Assembly: GCA_963580455.1 (NCBI GenBank)
Contig: OY756965.1
Location: 12,501-76,500 of the forward strand
DNA length: 64,000 nt
Reading direction: 5' to 3'
Source of the DNA: Euonymus europaeus
Taxonomy: Eukaryota > Streptophyta > Magnoliopsida > Celastrales > Celastraceae
The translations under genes and the position numbers were made by a program. Under the pieces are notes generated by a model. That model saw only the letters and a program-made list of their open reading frames with translations, was not told where the DNA came from and ran no database searches. Of the stretch, positions 19,967 through 31,305 are shown in pieces (the first letter of the stretch is position 1; the number at the start of each line of letters is the position of its first letter).

Positions 19967-22411
19967 CTATGGAGGATCTGAGTTCTTTTCATAATCCAAT
20001 AACTTACGGGACCATCGCCGAGGCTGGGTCGCCGTTTCTTTCATAATGCGAGATAAATAATCAGCAGCTGAGTTATCACTGCCTTTTATATGTTCGAATA
20101 GAACATTATAGTTTTGATTAATCAATTTATCTTGGAAATTTAGCCAACGTCTTTGGCTTATCCTTTTATCATTTCGTTTATTGTAATATTTTACAATTGC
20201 CTCACAATCAGTACGAACAGTGATTTCCTTTTTATTTAATAAGAATAGGCGAAAAGCATTAAGCACATATATGACAGCAAGCAATTCCTGGTCAATACTG
20301 GATGTGACGTTCTGTTCCTTAAAATTACCACTTGCATAACGACATAATTTCTCATTTATTTTAGGAAGATATTTATGAGTTTTACTATATAGTATACCAC
20401 CCCATCCTTGTTCGCTCCCATCAGTTTCAATAATTAAATAATCATTGTCTAAGGGTAAGGTTAAAGGTGGGAGGTTTGTAACAGCATTTTTAATTTGCTG
20501 AATTAATTTTTTATCTTCAGGACTAAAATCTCGTCGTCCCGTTTTTGATAATTTCGAATAAAGTGGTCCTGTTAATTTGACAAGATCTTTAATAAATGGT
20601 CGAGCGTAGTTTAGTAATCCAAGGAATTTTTGTAATTCCTTTACTGTGGTAATTTCTTTTGTTTCTAATACTTTCTGTGTAATATGAGGTTGTAGACTAA
20701 TCTTACCATTGCCAATTTCTACTCCAAGAAATGAAATATTTTGTTTATAAAATTCTGCTTTCTTGGTAGATATTACTAAACCATTTTTTAGAAACTCTAG
20801 AAGGACTAATTTAAGATGTCCAGTATGTTCCTGTTTAGTTTTACTATGTACTAATATATCATCAATATAAACACAAACAAAAGGTCTATATTTGGTAAAG
20901 ATATTATCCATTTTTCTTTGAAAAATACTAGGTGCATTTTTTAAACCAAATGGCATGACTAGCCATTCGTAATGTCCTAATGGACAAGTGAATGCTGTCC
21001 ATGGTATAGAATCAGTATGCATTCGTATTTGCCAAAAACCACTTTTGCAATCAAATTTACTAAATACACGGCTATTTTGGATTGAATTTATTAATTCCGT
21101 TTTATCGGGAATATCATAACCATCATCTGTAGTATTATCATTTAGTCTTCTATAATCAATAACCATACGGGTTTTTCCTCTTACTTGTTCGGAGTGTTTA
21201 TTAACAATAAAAGCAGGGCTCCGATGAGGTGATTCAGATTTTTGTATAACTTTTAAAGATAATAATTCATTAATGTGCATTTCAAATTCTTTCCGGTTCT
21301 CATTGGATGCTTCTATTTTCTTATTAGTAATTCTAAAATTGGGATTCTTTAATATTAATTTACATTCTAATTTATTTCTGTCCCAATGTGCTTGGGGATT
21401 TTCACCAAATATCCCTTGTTTTTCAGCTTTAGAAATTATATCATCTAATTCAAGTACTCATGTTTCAATAAAGCTAACTAATAATTGTGGTTTTATAAAA
21501 GATTTACAAGACCCCTTAATTTTACATTTACAATCATCTTCTAATTCAGTAGTAGCTTCTATCTCTTCTATCTTTGGTTTATTGGTTATAAATTGATTAT
21601 ACGGGATTGGGGCATCTAATAATAGGGTAATATTGTTCCGAGTAAAGGTACAGCCATAAGCAAAATTCAACAAAAAATCTAAACCTAGAATAAATTTTGT
21701 AGATCTAAGATTTAAAGGCCTTATATTTATATCAGATGTTGGTTTTAATAATTCTTTTATCTTATTGTTAAATCCAATTTTATAAGGTGCCAATTTTTTA
21801 GTATAAGTATAAGTATGTCCTGTCATTGATTCGGCTGTATACTGATATTGGTTTGGTATAGTAGTCTGGTACTCTAAAGGTATTAATTCTTCTGCTATAA
21901 CTGAATTAGAACTTCCACTATCAACTAGGGCTATTGTATTTAATTCCCAATTTTTTATTTTTATAATACAAGGAATCTTAACGAATGTTATCTTATTATG
22001 TTGTTCTAAGTTCATAATTGGAGAAATCATACTTATATTTGCTCCTTCAAACACGGGTTCCTTATCTTTTTGTAAGATTGCTTTTTCTGGAAGTATCCTC
22101 CCTTCATGATACAATTTATCTATCTGTTCTTGGCATTTATTAACTAAGTCAGTGAGATGTTCGATTTTATTTTCAAGACTAATTATTCTTATTTCAAGAA
22201 TTTGTTCTCTTTCGTTCTTTGTTTCTTTATTTTGTAGTGGTTGTAATTCTACACCACTTTGTTCTAAACAAAATCTACATATTTCTAGAAGGCAATTTTC
22301 ACATTGATATCTTAATTTTAGTGAGGGACATAAATGACATTTTATACAAGGGTGATCATTACTTCCCTTTTGGTTTACCCATTGACACGCAAGACATTCA
22401 CCCAATGGCAT
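19967..22411 (-). pseudogene. Viral polymerase polyprotein with internal stop (copy 4)
   Basis: Carries the same TGA (21458-21460) as copy 2 between protease and RT. Sharing by copies 2 and 4 but not 3 points to a two-unit duplication, gene conversion or an assembly effect. The RT-RNase H stretch is open from the internal ATG at 21280. Confidence 0.88.
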
Positions 22412-22899
22412 GGAGTATATCTGGATTAAGATATGGGTTGTCAAGTATGTTTCTGAAATAATCTTTTTCTAATAATTGGGGATTATTCATGGTATATATA
22501 TGGTTTATAAATTCATTTGATTCATTATCAGAAGAATCTTCATCTTCCTCTATTATAACTTCTTGTACACTATATATGGATTCAGTGTCACTTACATAAG
22601 CATCTACTTTCAATAAGTCTTCATTGACACAATCTACTAAGATGGATTCCATATTATTTGTATTTGATCTCTTAGGGCATTGTCTTACTAAATGATCTTG
22701 TTTGCCACAAACAAAACAGCTTAATTTATTCTTGTAGTTTCGTTCGGGATTAAATTTTCTAACATGTTTCTCTTTTGATAAGAATGGATTTTTTGCACCA
22801 CTTCTAGATAGATAATATTTCTTTTTATAGGGTTTGTCCGACCTATAGTATTTCTTTTTCTTATAGGACCTTTCCTTATTTGTTTGTTCTTTACCATAT
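22398..22899 (-). pseudogene. Viral coat protein gene, C-terminal fragment (copy 4, split by Ogre)
   Basis: Contains the basic region, zinc knuckle and acidic tail. The insertion lies just before the basic region, in sequence equivalent to about 3388 of copy 1. The remaining part is at 38584-39637. Confidence 0.85.
22895..22899. repeat. Target-site duplication (CATAT), left
   Basis: The 5-bp CATAT flanks both ends of the retrotransposon (22895-22899 and 38584-38588) and occurs once in undisrupted viral copies, as expected for integrase-made staggered cuts. Confidence 0.9.
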
Positions 22900-23200
22900 T
22901 GTAGTACCCGATTTTTGTCCGGATAAGACTTATTTGGTCATATAAAAAATTATTGTTTAAAAATAAATAAAATTGGTATGGAGAAAAGCCCAAATTCGTT
23001 GGCAAACTAGGTCCATTCTCACGAGCCCAATAAATCAAGTCCAAAAATAAATAAAAATAATAAAATAAATAAAGAGGGAATTCGGTTTGGGACTCTTGAT
23101 CCATTTGTTATTCTCCTTTTCAATCTCAAAATCCTTTCTTCAAATCCTATTCTTATTAAACTTATCTCTTTACCTTTAGTTTTACCTAAACCTCCTTCAC

Positions 23201-23210
23201 CTATAAATAG
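23201..23210 (+). promoter_or_regulatory. TATA box of the Ogre 5' LTR
   Basis: CTATAAATAG preceded by a C/T-rich stretch; a well-formed plant TATA box. The same box is at about 37035-37044 in the 3' LTR. Transcription would start about 30 bp downstream. Confidence 0.6.
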
Positions 23211-23967
23211 GTTTCTTTTCCACCATAAAAAGGATTCTTTTTTTTTTTTTGGGAGAGGGGGAGCCGTATCTCTCTTTTGGGAGCTAACCACCATCTTTTC
23301 AATTTTTCCTCTACAAGCTGTCACTTCCTTATTCCCTTGACTTATTGACTTCTCCTCCATCTCACCACAATTTCTATTGCTCAGGTCTCTTATCACCTAC
23401 CCTTGCTAAATCATCCAATTATCATATATCACTAATTTGAGCCTAATCGAGCACTGTCACTCATCCGATTTCCTCCATCACAGGTGATTTATATGTACTC
23501 TTTCTGCACTTTTGATATATGTATGCATAGGTATATTTAGATACATATATACATATATATATATATATGAATGTTGTGGGTGTTTATTATATATATTTGT
23601 GCACTTTTGAAAAGTTGTGTGTGCATGTTATATATGAATGCTGTGTATGTGTGTATTATATATATCTATGCGTAAATATATTGGTGCCATGTTCATGTGC
23701 TGTAGATATGAGTTACATAATGTCAGACTGTACATACCTATATATATATATATATGCCGATTATATATGCATGTGCGGGTGTTGTGTATATATGTGCTTT
23801 GATTGATATTGATATTTTATACCTATATACGTGTAAATCTATGGTGGATGATGCTTTGTATATGTTTATATTAATAGGTTTTTATGTGATGTCATGTATG
23901 TATATTGTGTGTATATATATTTGGATTTGATAGATCGTTAGTTGACCCTTAGCAAATTACCGAATTA

Positions 23968-24318
23968 AATACCAAAAGTTGGTATTCTTAGCGATAGTTC
24001 AATGTCATAAGTTGGAATTTTAAGGATTCAAATACCATAAGTTGGTGCCTTTTTTGAAACTTACCAAAAGTTGGTAACGAATTTGCGTTGGTGATAAATA
24101 AACCATTTATTTTCGATGTTTCTACGAATAATTGGTTTTTTTTTAATGAAATTAATTTATTTTTTCCTTATGGTCAATAGTTGACCCAAACTTTTTCTTT
24201 AAAAATCTTTCCAAAAACTATCATAAGTTGATAGTGTTTCAAAAATCAAATTTAACTATCATAAGTTGATAGTGTTTCAAAAATCAAATTTCTTTTAAAA
24301 CTATCATAAGTTGATTGT
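23968..24318. repeat. Array of seven short hairpins in the LTR
   Basis: Seven palindromic units share a loop-side core of the form CA(T/A)AAGTTG but have different arms. Perfect stems lie at 23968-23986 (8 bp), 24061-24077 (7 bp), 24217-24235 and 24255-24273 (7 bp each). A near-perfect one is at 24300-24318, and weaker ones lie near 24004 and 24033. The 3' LTR repeats the array at about 37800-38150. Confidence 0.7.
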
Positions 24319-24753
24319 GTTTTTACAAAACCTTTTTTTTATTTATTTAAATGGGCAATGTTTTCCCACACAAAAATAGCTTTGCTACTCATCTAAAATT
24401 ATTTCATGTTTCTTGCATAGAAATTATGAGAATTAAAGATGAGACACCAATTTTTAAAACAAACTCTATCATTTTTTTATGTCTTGCAAAGAGCAAGCTT
24501 TCGTAGGGTAGTCATCTAATTAATAAGGTAACTGTTTTCAAACAGGTGTTATGGGGTGCTAATACCTTCCTCATGCTCAATCGACCCCCGTTCCCTTTTT
24601 CTCTGGTTCGCAGGTTTTTTTGGGTGTCCAATTGCACCTTAAATCAATTGGTGGCGACTCTCGAGTTTTTTTTTATATATTTTTGTGTTACGAAATAATA
24701 TTATTTTACAGGAGTATTTCGCCGATCCGCGTCGTGACCCCGGTTGCGACAAC

Positions 24754-24772
24754 TGGCGACTCTGCTGGGGAC
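24754..24772 (+). other. Primer-binding site of the Ogre element
   Basis: TGGCGACTCTGCTGGGGAC lies 2 nt after the 5' LTR. It ends the tRNA-complementary way (TGG) and resembles primer sites of Ogre-type elements, which are reported to use tRNA-Arg. I did not verify the tRNA. Confidence 0.75.
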
Positions 24773-25375
24773 AAAGAGGTTTTTAAAACCGTAGAGGGTC
24801 AAGCCTGTATGATTAATTGATGATTATCATTTTTTTTTTTGTGAGATATCAGTTTGTGTATTTTGTAACAAGTTTTTGTTTGTCTATCTTGTGATTTATA
24901 TGTTTTCTTGTATATTCATCTTTGCACATTCATACTCATTACGGCCTACCACCCGGGCTCTACCTCTAGCACTAGAGAGGGTTGACTACTATTCTCGTGA
25001 GATTCCGTCTCCGCATGGATAGTAGAAAACATCCTCACCGGATTGACTTCCCTTAAAAGTTAGGGGAAGAGCTTTTGTCTCAATAGTTGAGATTTAAAAG
25101 CAACCTGATCCGGGACCTCGCGATGTAGTTAGATAAGCCTACCCATGTATTTGATAAACTCTAGATCATGTTTGAAATTTTTCGAAGTTTATGCTGCTTT
25201 ATGGAATGACATATTTTATTCATTGTGGAATTTATTTATTTATTTTCTATTATTTTTCTCTACTACCTTAATTCGTTACTAATTTGCTTTGCCCATGTTT
25301 GTTTGTTTGTTTTTGCATCTGCATTCACATAGGCACAGTCATTGCAGTTTGGTTCGATAATACTTGCAAAACATC
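24773..25375 (+). other. Ogre 5' untranslated leader
   Basis: About 600 bp between the primer site and ORF1 with no convincing coding frame. It has T-rich stretches and a GC-richer middle (24940-25140). A splice donor for subgenomic RNA could lie here but none is clear. Confidence 0.5.
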
Positions 25376-27457
25376 ATGGCATCAGGGATTTCCACATGTA
25401 GCAGGATTGACATCTATGAAGCAAGGGTTGAATTGAGCAAAATGCAATCTGAGCATGGAGATAGCTTGATTGGGGATATTTTATTACCAAGGGTAATAAA
25501 AACAGAGTTTTCAAAGCATACATGGCCACGACTAGTAGGTTTGTGGGCCCGAGTAAGTTCGAAATTGGGTCCAGAATTTTCGAAGAAATATGGCAATATT
25601 GGAAGTTTGATAAGGGTTGTTACACCAGTAACGTTGCTCCAAGCAGCCACGCCTTATTGGGATCCAGCATACAGGTGCTTCACATTCGGGCGGATAGACT
25701 TTTCACCCACAATTGAGGAGTATGCACAACTATTGCAACTAGAGCCGCATAATACAAAGATGTATTATTTTCATGAAAACATGACAGCTGAAAAGATTGT
25801 TGCTAGAATTATGGAACGAGAGACTGACGAGGTCAGGAGAATGGGTTCACTAAAAGGGGGCAAATGGTGTTTTCCAATTGATGAGTTGATGAAATATGTT
25901 GAGGAAAAACCAAATACATTATTAGGACAGTCTGCATTGGCACTTGCTATATATGGGGCTGTCTTGTTTCCTTGCACTCAAGGGTATGTTGAAGGGAGAG
26001 TGATCAAGCTTTTCAGCCAGGTGGACCGGGGCATGAATCCAATTCCGGCAATTATATGTGAGACACTTCGTTCTCTTAATTTTTGCCGCCACAACAAGAA
26101 AGCAAGGTTTATTGGATGCTCAGCCTTACTCGGAGTTTGGTTAATAAGTCACATTCAATACTATAAGCAATTTGATGTCCCAAGAATTGCTTTTAAGGAC
26201 CATACTCGGCCAGAAAGGAGACCACTATGGGAGTTCACCGAAACAAAATGGAGGCAGGGATATCCAAGTATCGAGGAATGGGAGGAGTTTTTGCAATCAG
26301 TGGATGTTCATAATATTGAAGGAAGGGCTCCTTGGTTCTTGCCAGATGCATTTTTGTATAGATGTGGAGATTTTCCTTGGGTCCCTTTACTAGGCCCATG
26401 GGGGGCAGTTAGTCAAGCACCAGCTTTAGTATTCCGTCAGATGGGATCAAATCCTTGTATCCCGGCCACACATGGTTTGCTAGATTTTGAATTTTCTTAT
26501 GATGATGGAGAGGATCCGGGGTTAATCATACCAAAGGTGAGAAACGTACTTAAGGCATGGAAAAACCTAAAGACTACTAATCGCGGAAAGCGCACATCTG
26601 ATGGAACTTTGGTGTACTTCAAATGGCATGAAAAAAGAGGCAAAACCACTTCAGAGAGCAATGTCCAGAATATAGGCAGCTATGAAGGAAGGACAAGTGG
26701 ATCTCATAATATGGCAGAGGATAGTGGTATGAAACCTCAAAGTAATGAGCATATTGGTCAAAGAAGGAAAAGACCCAGTGTTGAAGAAGATGAAGACCCA
26801 ACTGCAAAGAAAATTGAGAATCTAGAAAAAGCGTTACAAAAGGTAACTCAAGAAGCTGAAAGTCACAAAAGGAAATATGGATTGATAAAAGAAGAATTAT
26901 CTAGAGCCAAGTTACGAGAGGAAGAAGAGATGGACGAATTAGAAAGAGTGAGCAGAGAAAGGATGCATATGGAGCAAGACAATTTACAGATACGAATGGA
27001 ACTCCAAAAAGCAAATGAGGAAAGGTCACAAGCAATGGAAGAAGCAAAAGCTTGGAAGCTCAAACACCAGAATATTGAGCACGTGAATATTGCAATGGAA
27101 GCAGCCATAAGAAGAAACCATGAAGAAATTGATCAGTTAAGAGTAGCACATCAGACGTTGCTTAGACAAAGGCAATTGGAGGTGGCCGAATTAACTGATC
27201 AAAATGAGGCATTACTTCAAGGCCTCGTAGAGAGCCGTGAAGCACGTGCAACACTCACGCGTCGGATTGGGATAGCAATGTGTCAAGTGACAAAGTTGTC
27301 AACATGGGCTATTTCTTTTGAAAAGGAAGCTGCAAGGTTGTGTCAGAATGAAACACTTCAAGGTCCAGAATTTGAGAAAGTCTCACAATTCTTGGGCAGT
27401 CTTCGTAAAGATTTAGAGATAATTGGAGGGCTCCAGCATGGGGGATTTCCAAATTAG
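25376..27457 (+). CDS. Ogre ORF1 protein, plant-mobile-domain-like with coiled coil
   Basis: A 693-aa protein from ATG 25376, upstream of gag. The N-terminal two thirds (Trp-rich; WDPAYRCFTFGRIDFSP, then I-E-E-Y-A-Q-L-L) look like the plant mobile domain/DUF7745 family found in Ogre ORF1 and some host genes. Residues about 455-640 form a long Glu/Lys/Gln-rich coiled coil. The ORF is undamaged and in the sense orientation with gag. Its role in transposition is not known. Position before gag is diagnostic of Ogre. Confidence 0.8.
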   Translation: MASGISTCSRIDIYEARVELSKMQSEHGDSLIGDILLPRVIKTEFSKHTWPRLVGLWARVSSKLGPEFSKKYGNIGSLIRVVTPVTLLQAATPYWDPAYRCFTFGRIDFSPTIEEYAQLLQLEPHNTKMYYFHENMTAEKIVARIMERETDEVRRMGSLKGGKWCFPIDELMKYVEEKPNTLLGQSALALAIYGAVLFPCTQGYVEGRVIKLFSQVDRGMNPIPAIICETLRSLNFCRHNKKARFIGCSALLGVWLISHIQYYKQFDVPRIAFKDHTRPERRPLWEFTETKWRQGYPSIEEWEEFLQSVDVHNIEGRAPWFLPDAFLYRCGDFPWVPLLGPWGAVSQAPALVFRQMGSNPCIPATHGLLDFEFSYDDGEDPGLIIPKVRNVLKAWKNLKTTNRGKRTSDGTLVYFKWHEKRGKTTSESNVQNIGSYEGRTSGSHNMAEDSGMKPQSNEHIGQRRKRPSVEEDEDPTAKKIENLEKALQKVTQEAESHKRKYGLIKEELSRAKLREEEEMDELERVSRERMHMEQDNLQIRMELQKANEERSQAMEEAKAWKLKHQNIEHVNIAMEAAIRRNHEEIDQLRVAHQTLLRQRQLEVAELTDQNEALLQGLVESREARATLTRRIGIAMCQVTKLSTWAISFEKEAARLCQNETLQGPEFEKVSQFLGSLRKDLEIIGGLQHGGFPN

Positions 27458-27720
27458 GGACTAGTTTCTTTACATCCAATAATGACTGTCATGTAACAGT
27501 ACAAGTTGCTTTAATGGAATGGTGTTTTGTTTCTATTATTGTTTCAAAATGCAATGACTACATAGGATTCACATTAAAGCACAAGCATGCATTTAATAAA
27601 ATAAATAAATAAAAAGGCTAATAATGTCATATCCTTCATCACAGGTTTAGTTCATCATCAATCATAGCTCCAAAAAATCAGCCACGTCATCCCTATCGTA
27701 CTCGCTTGCAATCACGAATC
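27458..27720 (+). other. Spacer between Ogre ORF1 and gag
   Basis: 263 bp, AT-rich, no gene seen. The gag frame is open for some codons before its ATG, so the true start could be spliced or further upstream. Confidence 0.4.
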
Positions 27721-30700
27721 ATGGAAGGGTCACAAAAACAAAGTGAAGACACTCAAAATAGAGATCAGGGGCAGAATCAGGAACTTGTTGAAATGAGAGA
27801 ACAGATTGCTTTCCTTGTTAAACAAGTGACCTTGCTGACAAAAGGGAAAGAAGTTGCAGAGAGTTCGGTACCCAATGTAGACATGGGGAAACATGTTTAC
27901 CCAAGCACGCCCACTTACCCGCCTGGCTACACTCATGTTTATACCCAACTCCCACAGGAAGCAAAGCAAGTTCCTCAACATGCTATAAACCAACCTCAGA
28001 TACGTGTTCCCCCAATCCGCATCCCTCCACGAGGAGATTATTTTCCAACAAACCAAGATATTGCAGGACATGTGGATGCTAATGGAATGCCTGTAGTTGA
28101 AATGACAAATCTTGAAAGCCATGATGAAGGAGATTTGACAAATGATGCAATCAAGAAACTGGAAAAACGAGTAAGGGTTATGGAGGGCTTTAACGCCTCT
28201 GAAGCACTAAACCCGAAGAATTTATGTCTAGTGAAAAATTTGAACATCCCACATGACTTTCAGTTGCCAAAATTCACTCTCTTTGATGGCACAGGTGTTC
28301 CTTTCGATCATTTGACTATGTACTGTCGTCGTATGCAGCCATATGCAAATAACGACAAACTGCTAGTGCATTACTTCCAAGATAGCTTAATTGGAGTGGC
28401 TCAAAGGTGGTTTAATGGGCTTAGCTCTTCAGCTGTTTCCTCATGGGAAGATTTAGCCGAATCGTTTATGAAGCAATACAAACACAACGAGGAAAAGATC
28501 CCAACTGTTTATGATCTCCAGAATACATCGATGAAAGACGGAGAAAGCTTCAAAGAATATGCTCATCGTTGGAGAGATTTGGCAGCCCAGATAACTCCAC
28601 CTCTCTCAGAAAGGGATTTACTCAATGCCTTTATTGATGCCCTTCAGGAACCTTACACTTCTAAGCTAGTAGGGGGTGGCCACAGTGATTTGGCAGACAT
28701 AATACAGGCAGGAGAACGTGTGGAGAGATGTATAAAAAGAGGAAATTTGTATATCCCTACTCCAGAAAAGCTAGATCAACAAAAGAATGTTAAGGGAAAG
28801 AAAAAAGAAAGTGAAGTACATTCTGTGAATTTTGATTCTTCACAGATCACCTACAATGCTCCAACTTCAAGTTATCGTCCGAGGAGTAATGCCCCTAGAA
28901 TGTCAAGTCCAGGTGCATATCCTCCTCCTCGAGGAAGTTACCAACATGAGTATAACTCTCAGCCTTCCAATCAAAGCGTCCATAATTCAAATACTTACCA
29001 AAACCCACGTTCTAACCAAAGAAGGCAAGTTGAACATTTTGATCCTATACCTATGACGTACGCGAAATGTTTTACCAAACTACAAGCCCAAGGGGCGGTA
29101 GTACCAGTTCCGGGAAGAGTTCACCAACCACCATATCCTCCATGGTATGACCCAAATTCAACATGTCTCTATCATGGGGGTGCACCCGGCCATTCGACAG
29201 AAACATGCTTGACATTTAAAAGGTTGATACAAGGAATGATTGAAGCAAAATGGTTGGACCTAAATGTCGTGGACAAGCCAAATGTCAACAATAACCCATT
29301 ACCTAATCATGCGAATGACGGGGTGAACTGCATTGAGAAATCTCATGTTTTCAAGAGAGGAGTTTCAGAGGTTACAATGCCATTGGGACAGTTGTTTGAT
29401 ATGTTAAAGGAACAAGGAATGGTTGGAACGATAAGTTCGTTTCTCCAAAGTGAACAACTAGATGTGACTAAGACTTGCAAATATCATAGTGGAATGGAAG
29501 GTCATACCATTGAAGAGTGTGGAAGTTTTCAAGAGAAAATACAAGAGTTGATAGACTTGAGGAGAATTATTTTTGAAAAGAGAGAAGGTCGAGTAGGCCA
29601 TGTCAATGTCCTCGGGGGATATTATCAAGGGCCGAGGCCAGATAATGTGAAACCTTTTGTTCTGCAATATTCTTTAGAGGATACACCATCAACTGCTACT
29701 CAAAAGGCAAACATAGGACCCTCATTTAAAAATGACAATGCAATACCATGGGTTTATGGGATGGAAAAGGAAATACCTCAAGAAGAAATAGTAGATAACA
29801 TATCTGGCATTAGTGGAGTTACCCGAAGTGGTAGATGTTTTGCTCCAAATAAGGCAGAAGGAAATCCAATAGTAGATTCCGAGGCTGAGCGCAAAAGAAA
29901 AGGGAAAGCTATTCCAGGAGTTGAAGGGTTAGCTACTGGGTTAGCTACTGGACCAAAGGAGGATTCCTTTATGAAAAAAACCATAACAGAGGGAGAAGTA
30001 CAAGAGTTTTTAAAAATTGTGCGACAAAGTGAATACATGATAGTTGATCAACTAAAGAAGACTCCTGCTAAGATCTCTATCTTGGAATTGATAATGAGTT
30101 CTGAACCACATCGTCAAGTTCTGTTAAGAATGTTGAACCAAGCCTATGTGCCAGAAAAAATTCATACAGAGTCTTTTGAGGGAATTGTAGGAAATGTGTT
30201 AGCTTCTCATTTGCTATCTTTTACTGAGGAGGATATTCCATCAGAAGGAATGGGTCATAATAAAGCATTGCACATATCAGCTATGTGTCGTGGAAAAGAA
30301 ATCGCAAGCATTCTCATTGACAATGGTTCATCACTTAATATCCTGCCAAAGGAGACTCTCGAAAAATTGCCAATTGATAGGTCATATATGAGACAAGTGC
30401 CAATGGTGGTGAAAGCTTTTGATGGAACCCGTAGAGAGGTCATGGGAGAAATTGAAGTACCATTGGAGGTGGCAAATGTGACATTCAATGTGCCATTTAT
30501 AGTTATGGACATCACGCCTACTTACAGTTGTTTGTTGGGCCGACCGTGGATTCATACTTCCGGAGCAGTTCCTTCATCGTTACACCAGATGCTCAAATTT
30601 GCCCATAATGGGAGGGTATACATAGTGAAGGGACAATCCGAATGGATGGTTGCTAGTCTTTCTGATGCAGCTCACATTGATGCTCCTATGGATGGGATCG

Positions 30701-31305
30701 AGAGTTCATTTCAATCCTTCGAGATAGCCAGTGCTAGTTATATAAAGGAAGGATTTTCCCTTCCTAATCCCCAAGTATCCAAAACAACCAAAGCTATAGC
30801 CAGAACTATGTTGAAATTGGGATTCCATCCAGGAGAAGGCCTTGGCATAAATCACCAGGGAATTCGAAGACCAATTGAATTGGAAAAACATTCTGAAAGA
30901 TGGGGTTTGGGTTATAAACCCACAAGGGCAGATTGGGAAAGATCACGATCAGAGAAGCAAGCACGACGGATAGCACGCCTGGAAGGACGAGAGTTAGAGA
31001 TTAAGGAAAAACAAGTTCCTTGGCTCTATGATAGTTTTGTGTATGGAGGAATGCAGAATGGAGCGAAGTTGACTAATACTGGGGCAGTTTTTGGAAAACG
31101 GCCATTCATAAACTCAATCGATGATACTAATACAAGGATGGAGACTTTGTGTGATCAATTGATGGAATTTCAAGTCTCTATGGTGGAAGAAGGGCAAGGT
31201 TCAAAAGCTAGGCCATCCTTTGTCATTTCTCATCCTCCAGATTTCAAGCTTAGAAATTGGACCAGTCTAGAGCTTCCAGTGCCTTTCAAGAATCTGCAAG
31301 AGTAA
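27721..31305 (+). CDS. Ogre gag-protease polyprotein
   Basis: 1194 aa from ATG 27721. In order: an N-terminal coiled region; a capsid-type retrotransposon gag domain at about 185-310 (F-D-G-T-G, Y-F-Q-D-S-L, W-E-D-L-A); two unusual C-x2-H-x5-H-x4-C knuckles at about 481-495 and 585-600; aspartic protease with D-N-G-S-S at about 865 and L-L-G-R-P after it; a glycine-rich G-patch-like segment (about 1028-1065); a basic helix. The stop TAA at 31303-31305 lies inside the predicted intron, so the full polyprotein needs splicing to the RT frame; unspliced RNA gives gag-protease only. Confidence 0.88.
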   Translation: MEGSQKQSEDTQNRDQGQNQELVEMREQIAFLVKQVTLLTKGKEVAESSVPNVDMGKHVYPSTPTYPPGYTHVYTQLPQEAKQVPQHAINQPQIRVPPIRIPPRGDYFPTNQDIAGHVDANGMPVVEMTNLESHDEGDLTNDAIKKLEKRVRVMEGFNASEALNPKNLCLVKNLNIPHDFQLPKFTLFDGTGVPFDHLTMYCRRMQPYANNDKLLVHYFQDSLIGVAQRWFNGLSSSAVSSWEDLAESFMKQYKHNEEKIPTVYDLQNTSMKDGESFKEYAHRWRDLAAQITPPLSERDLLNAFIDALQEPYTSKLVGGGHSDLADIIQAGERVERCIKRGNLYIPTPEKLDQQKNVKGKKKESEVHSVNFDSSQITYNAPTSSYRPRSNAPRMSSPGAYPPPRGSYQHEYNSQPSNQSVHNSNTYQNPRSNQRRQVEHFDPIPMTYAKCFTKLQAQGAVVPVPGRVHQPPYPPWYDPNSTCLYHGGAPGHSTETCLTFKRLIQGMIEAKWLDLNVVDKPNVNNNPLPNHANDGVNCIEKSHVFKRGVSEVTMPLGQLFDMLKEQGMVGTISSFLQSEQLDVTKTCKYHSGMEGHTIEECGSFQEKIQELIDLRRIIFEKREGRVGHVNVLGGYYQGPRPDNVKPFVLQYSLEDTPSTATQKANIGPSFKNDNAIPWVYGMEKEIPQEEIVDNISGISGVTRSGRCFAPNKAEGNPIVDSEAERKRKGKAIPGVEGLATGLATGPKEDSFMKKTITEGEVQEFLKIVRQSEYMIVDQLKKTPAKISILELIMSSEPHRQVLLRMLNQAYVPEKIHTESFEGIVGNVLASHLLSFTEEDIPSEGMGHNKALHISAMCRGKEIASILIDNGSSLNILPKETLEKLPIDRSYMRQVPMVVKAFDGTRREVMGEIEVPLEVANVTFNVPFIVMDITPTYSCLLGRPWIHTSGAVPSSLHQMLKFAHNGRVYIVKGQSEWMVASLSDAAHIDAPMDGIESSFQSFEIASASYIKEGFSLPNPQVSKTTKAIARTMLKLGFHPGEGLGINHQGIRRPIELEKHSERWGLGYKPTRADWERSRSEKQARRIARLEGRELEIKEKQVPWLYDSFVYGGMQNGAKLTNTGAVFGKRPFINSIDDTNTRMETLCDQLMEFQVSMVEEGQGSKARPSFVISHPPDFKLRNWTSLELPVPFKNLQE

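Larger units (their letters stand above)
18293..22899 (-). mobile_element. Endogenous caulimovirid, copy 4, 3' part (before the Ogre insertion)
   Basis: Holds ORF VI, the polymerase and the C-terminal coat segment. It is cut at 22899 by the Ogre/Tat element; the same viral copy continues at 38584. Its 3' end starts with the fold-back remnant also seen in copy 3. Confidence 0.9.
22900..24751 (+). repeat. 5' LTR of the Ogre/Tat element
   Basis: Starts TGTAGTACCCG, ends GGTTGCGACA. It has a TATA box CTATAAATAG at 23201-23210, a (TA)-rich microsatellite zone at 23515-23780 and an array of short hairpins at 23968-24318. The last part (24720-24751) is GC-rich. Confidence 0.92.

Noticed and set aside
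23567..23806. 79-codon Cys/Tyr-rich frame in the Ogre LTRs
   Set aside because: Made by TA/TG microsatellite sequence; not a gene.
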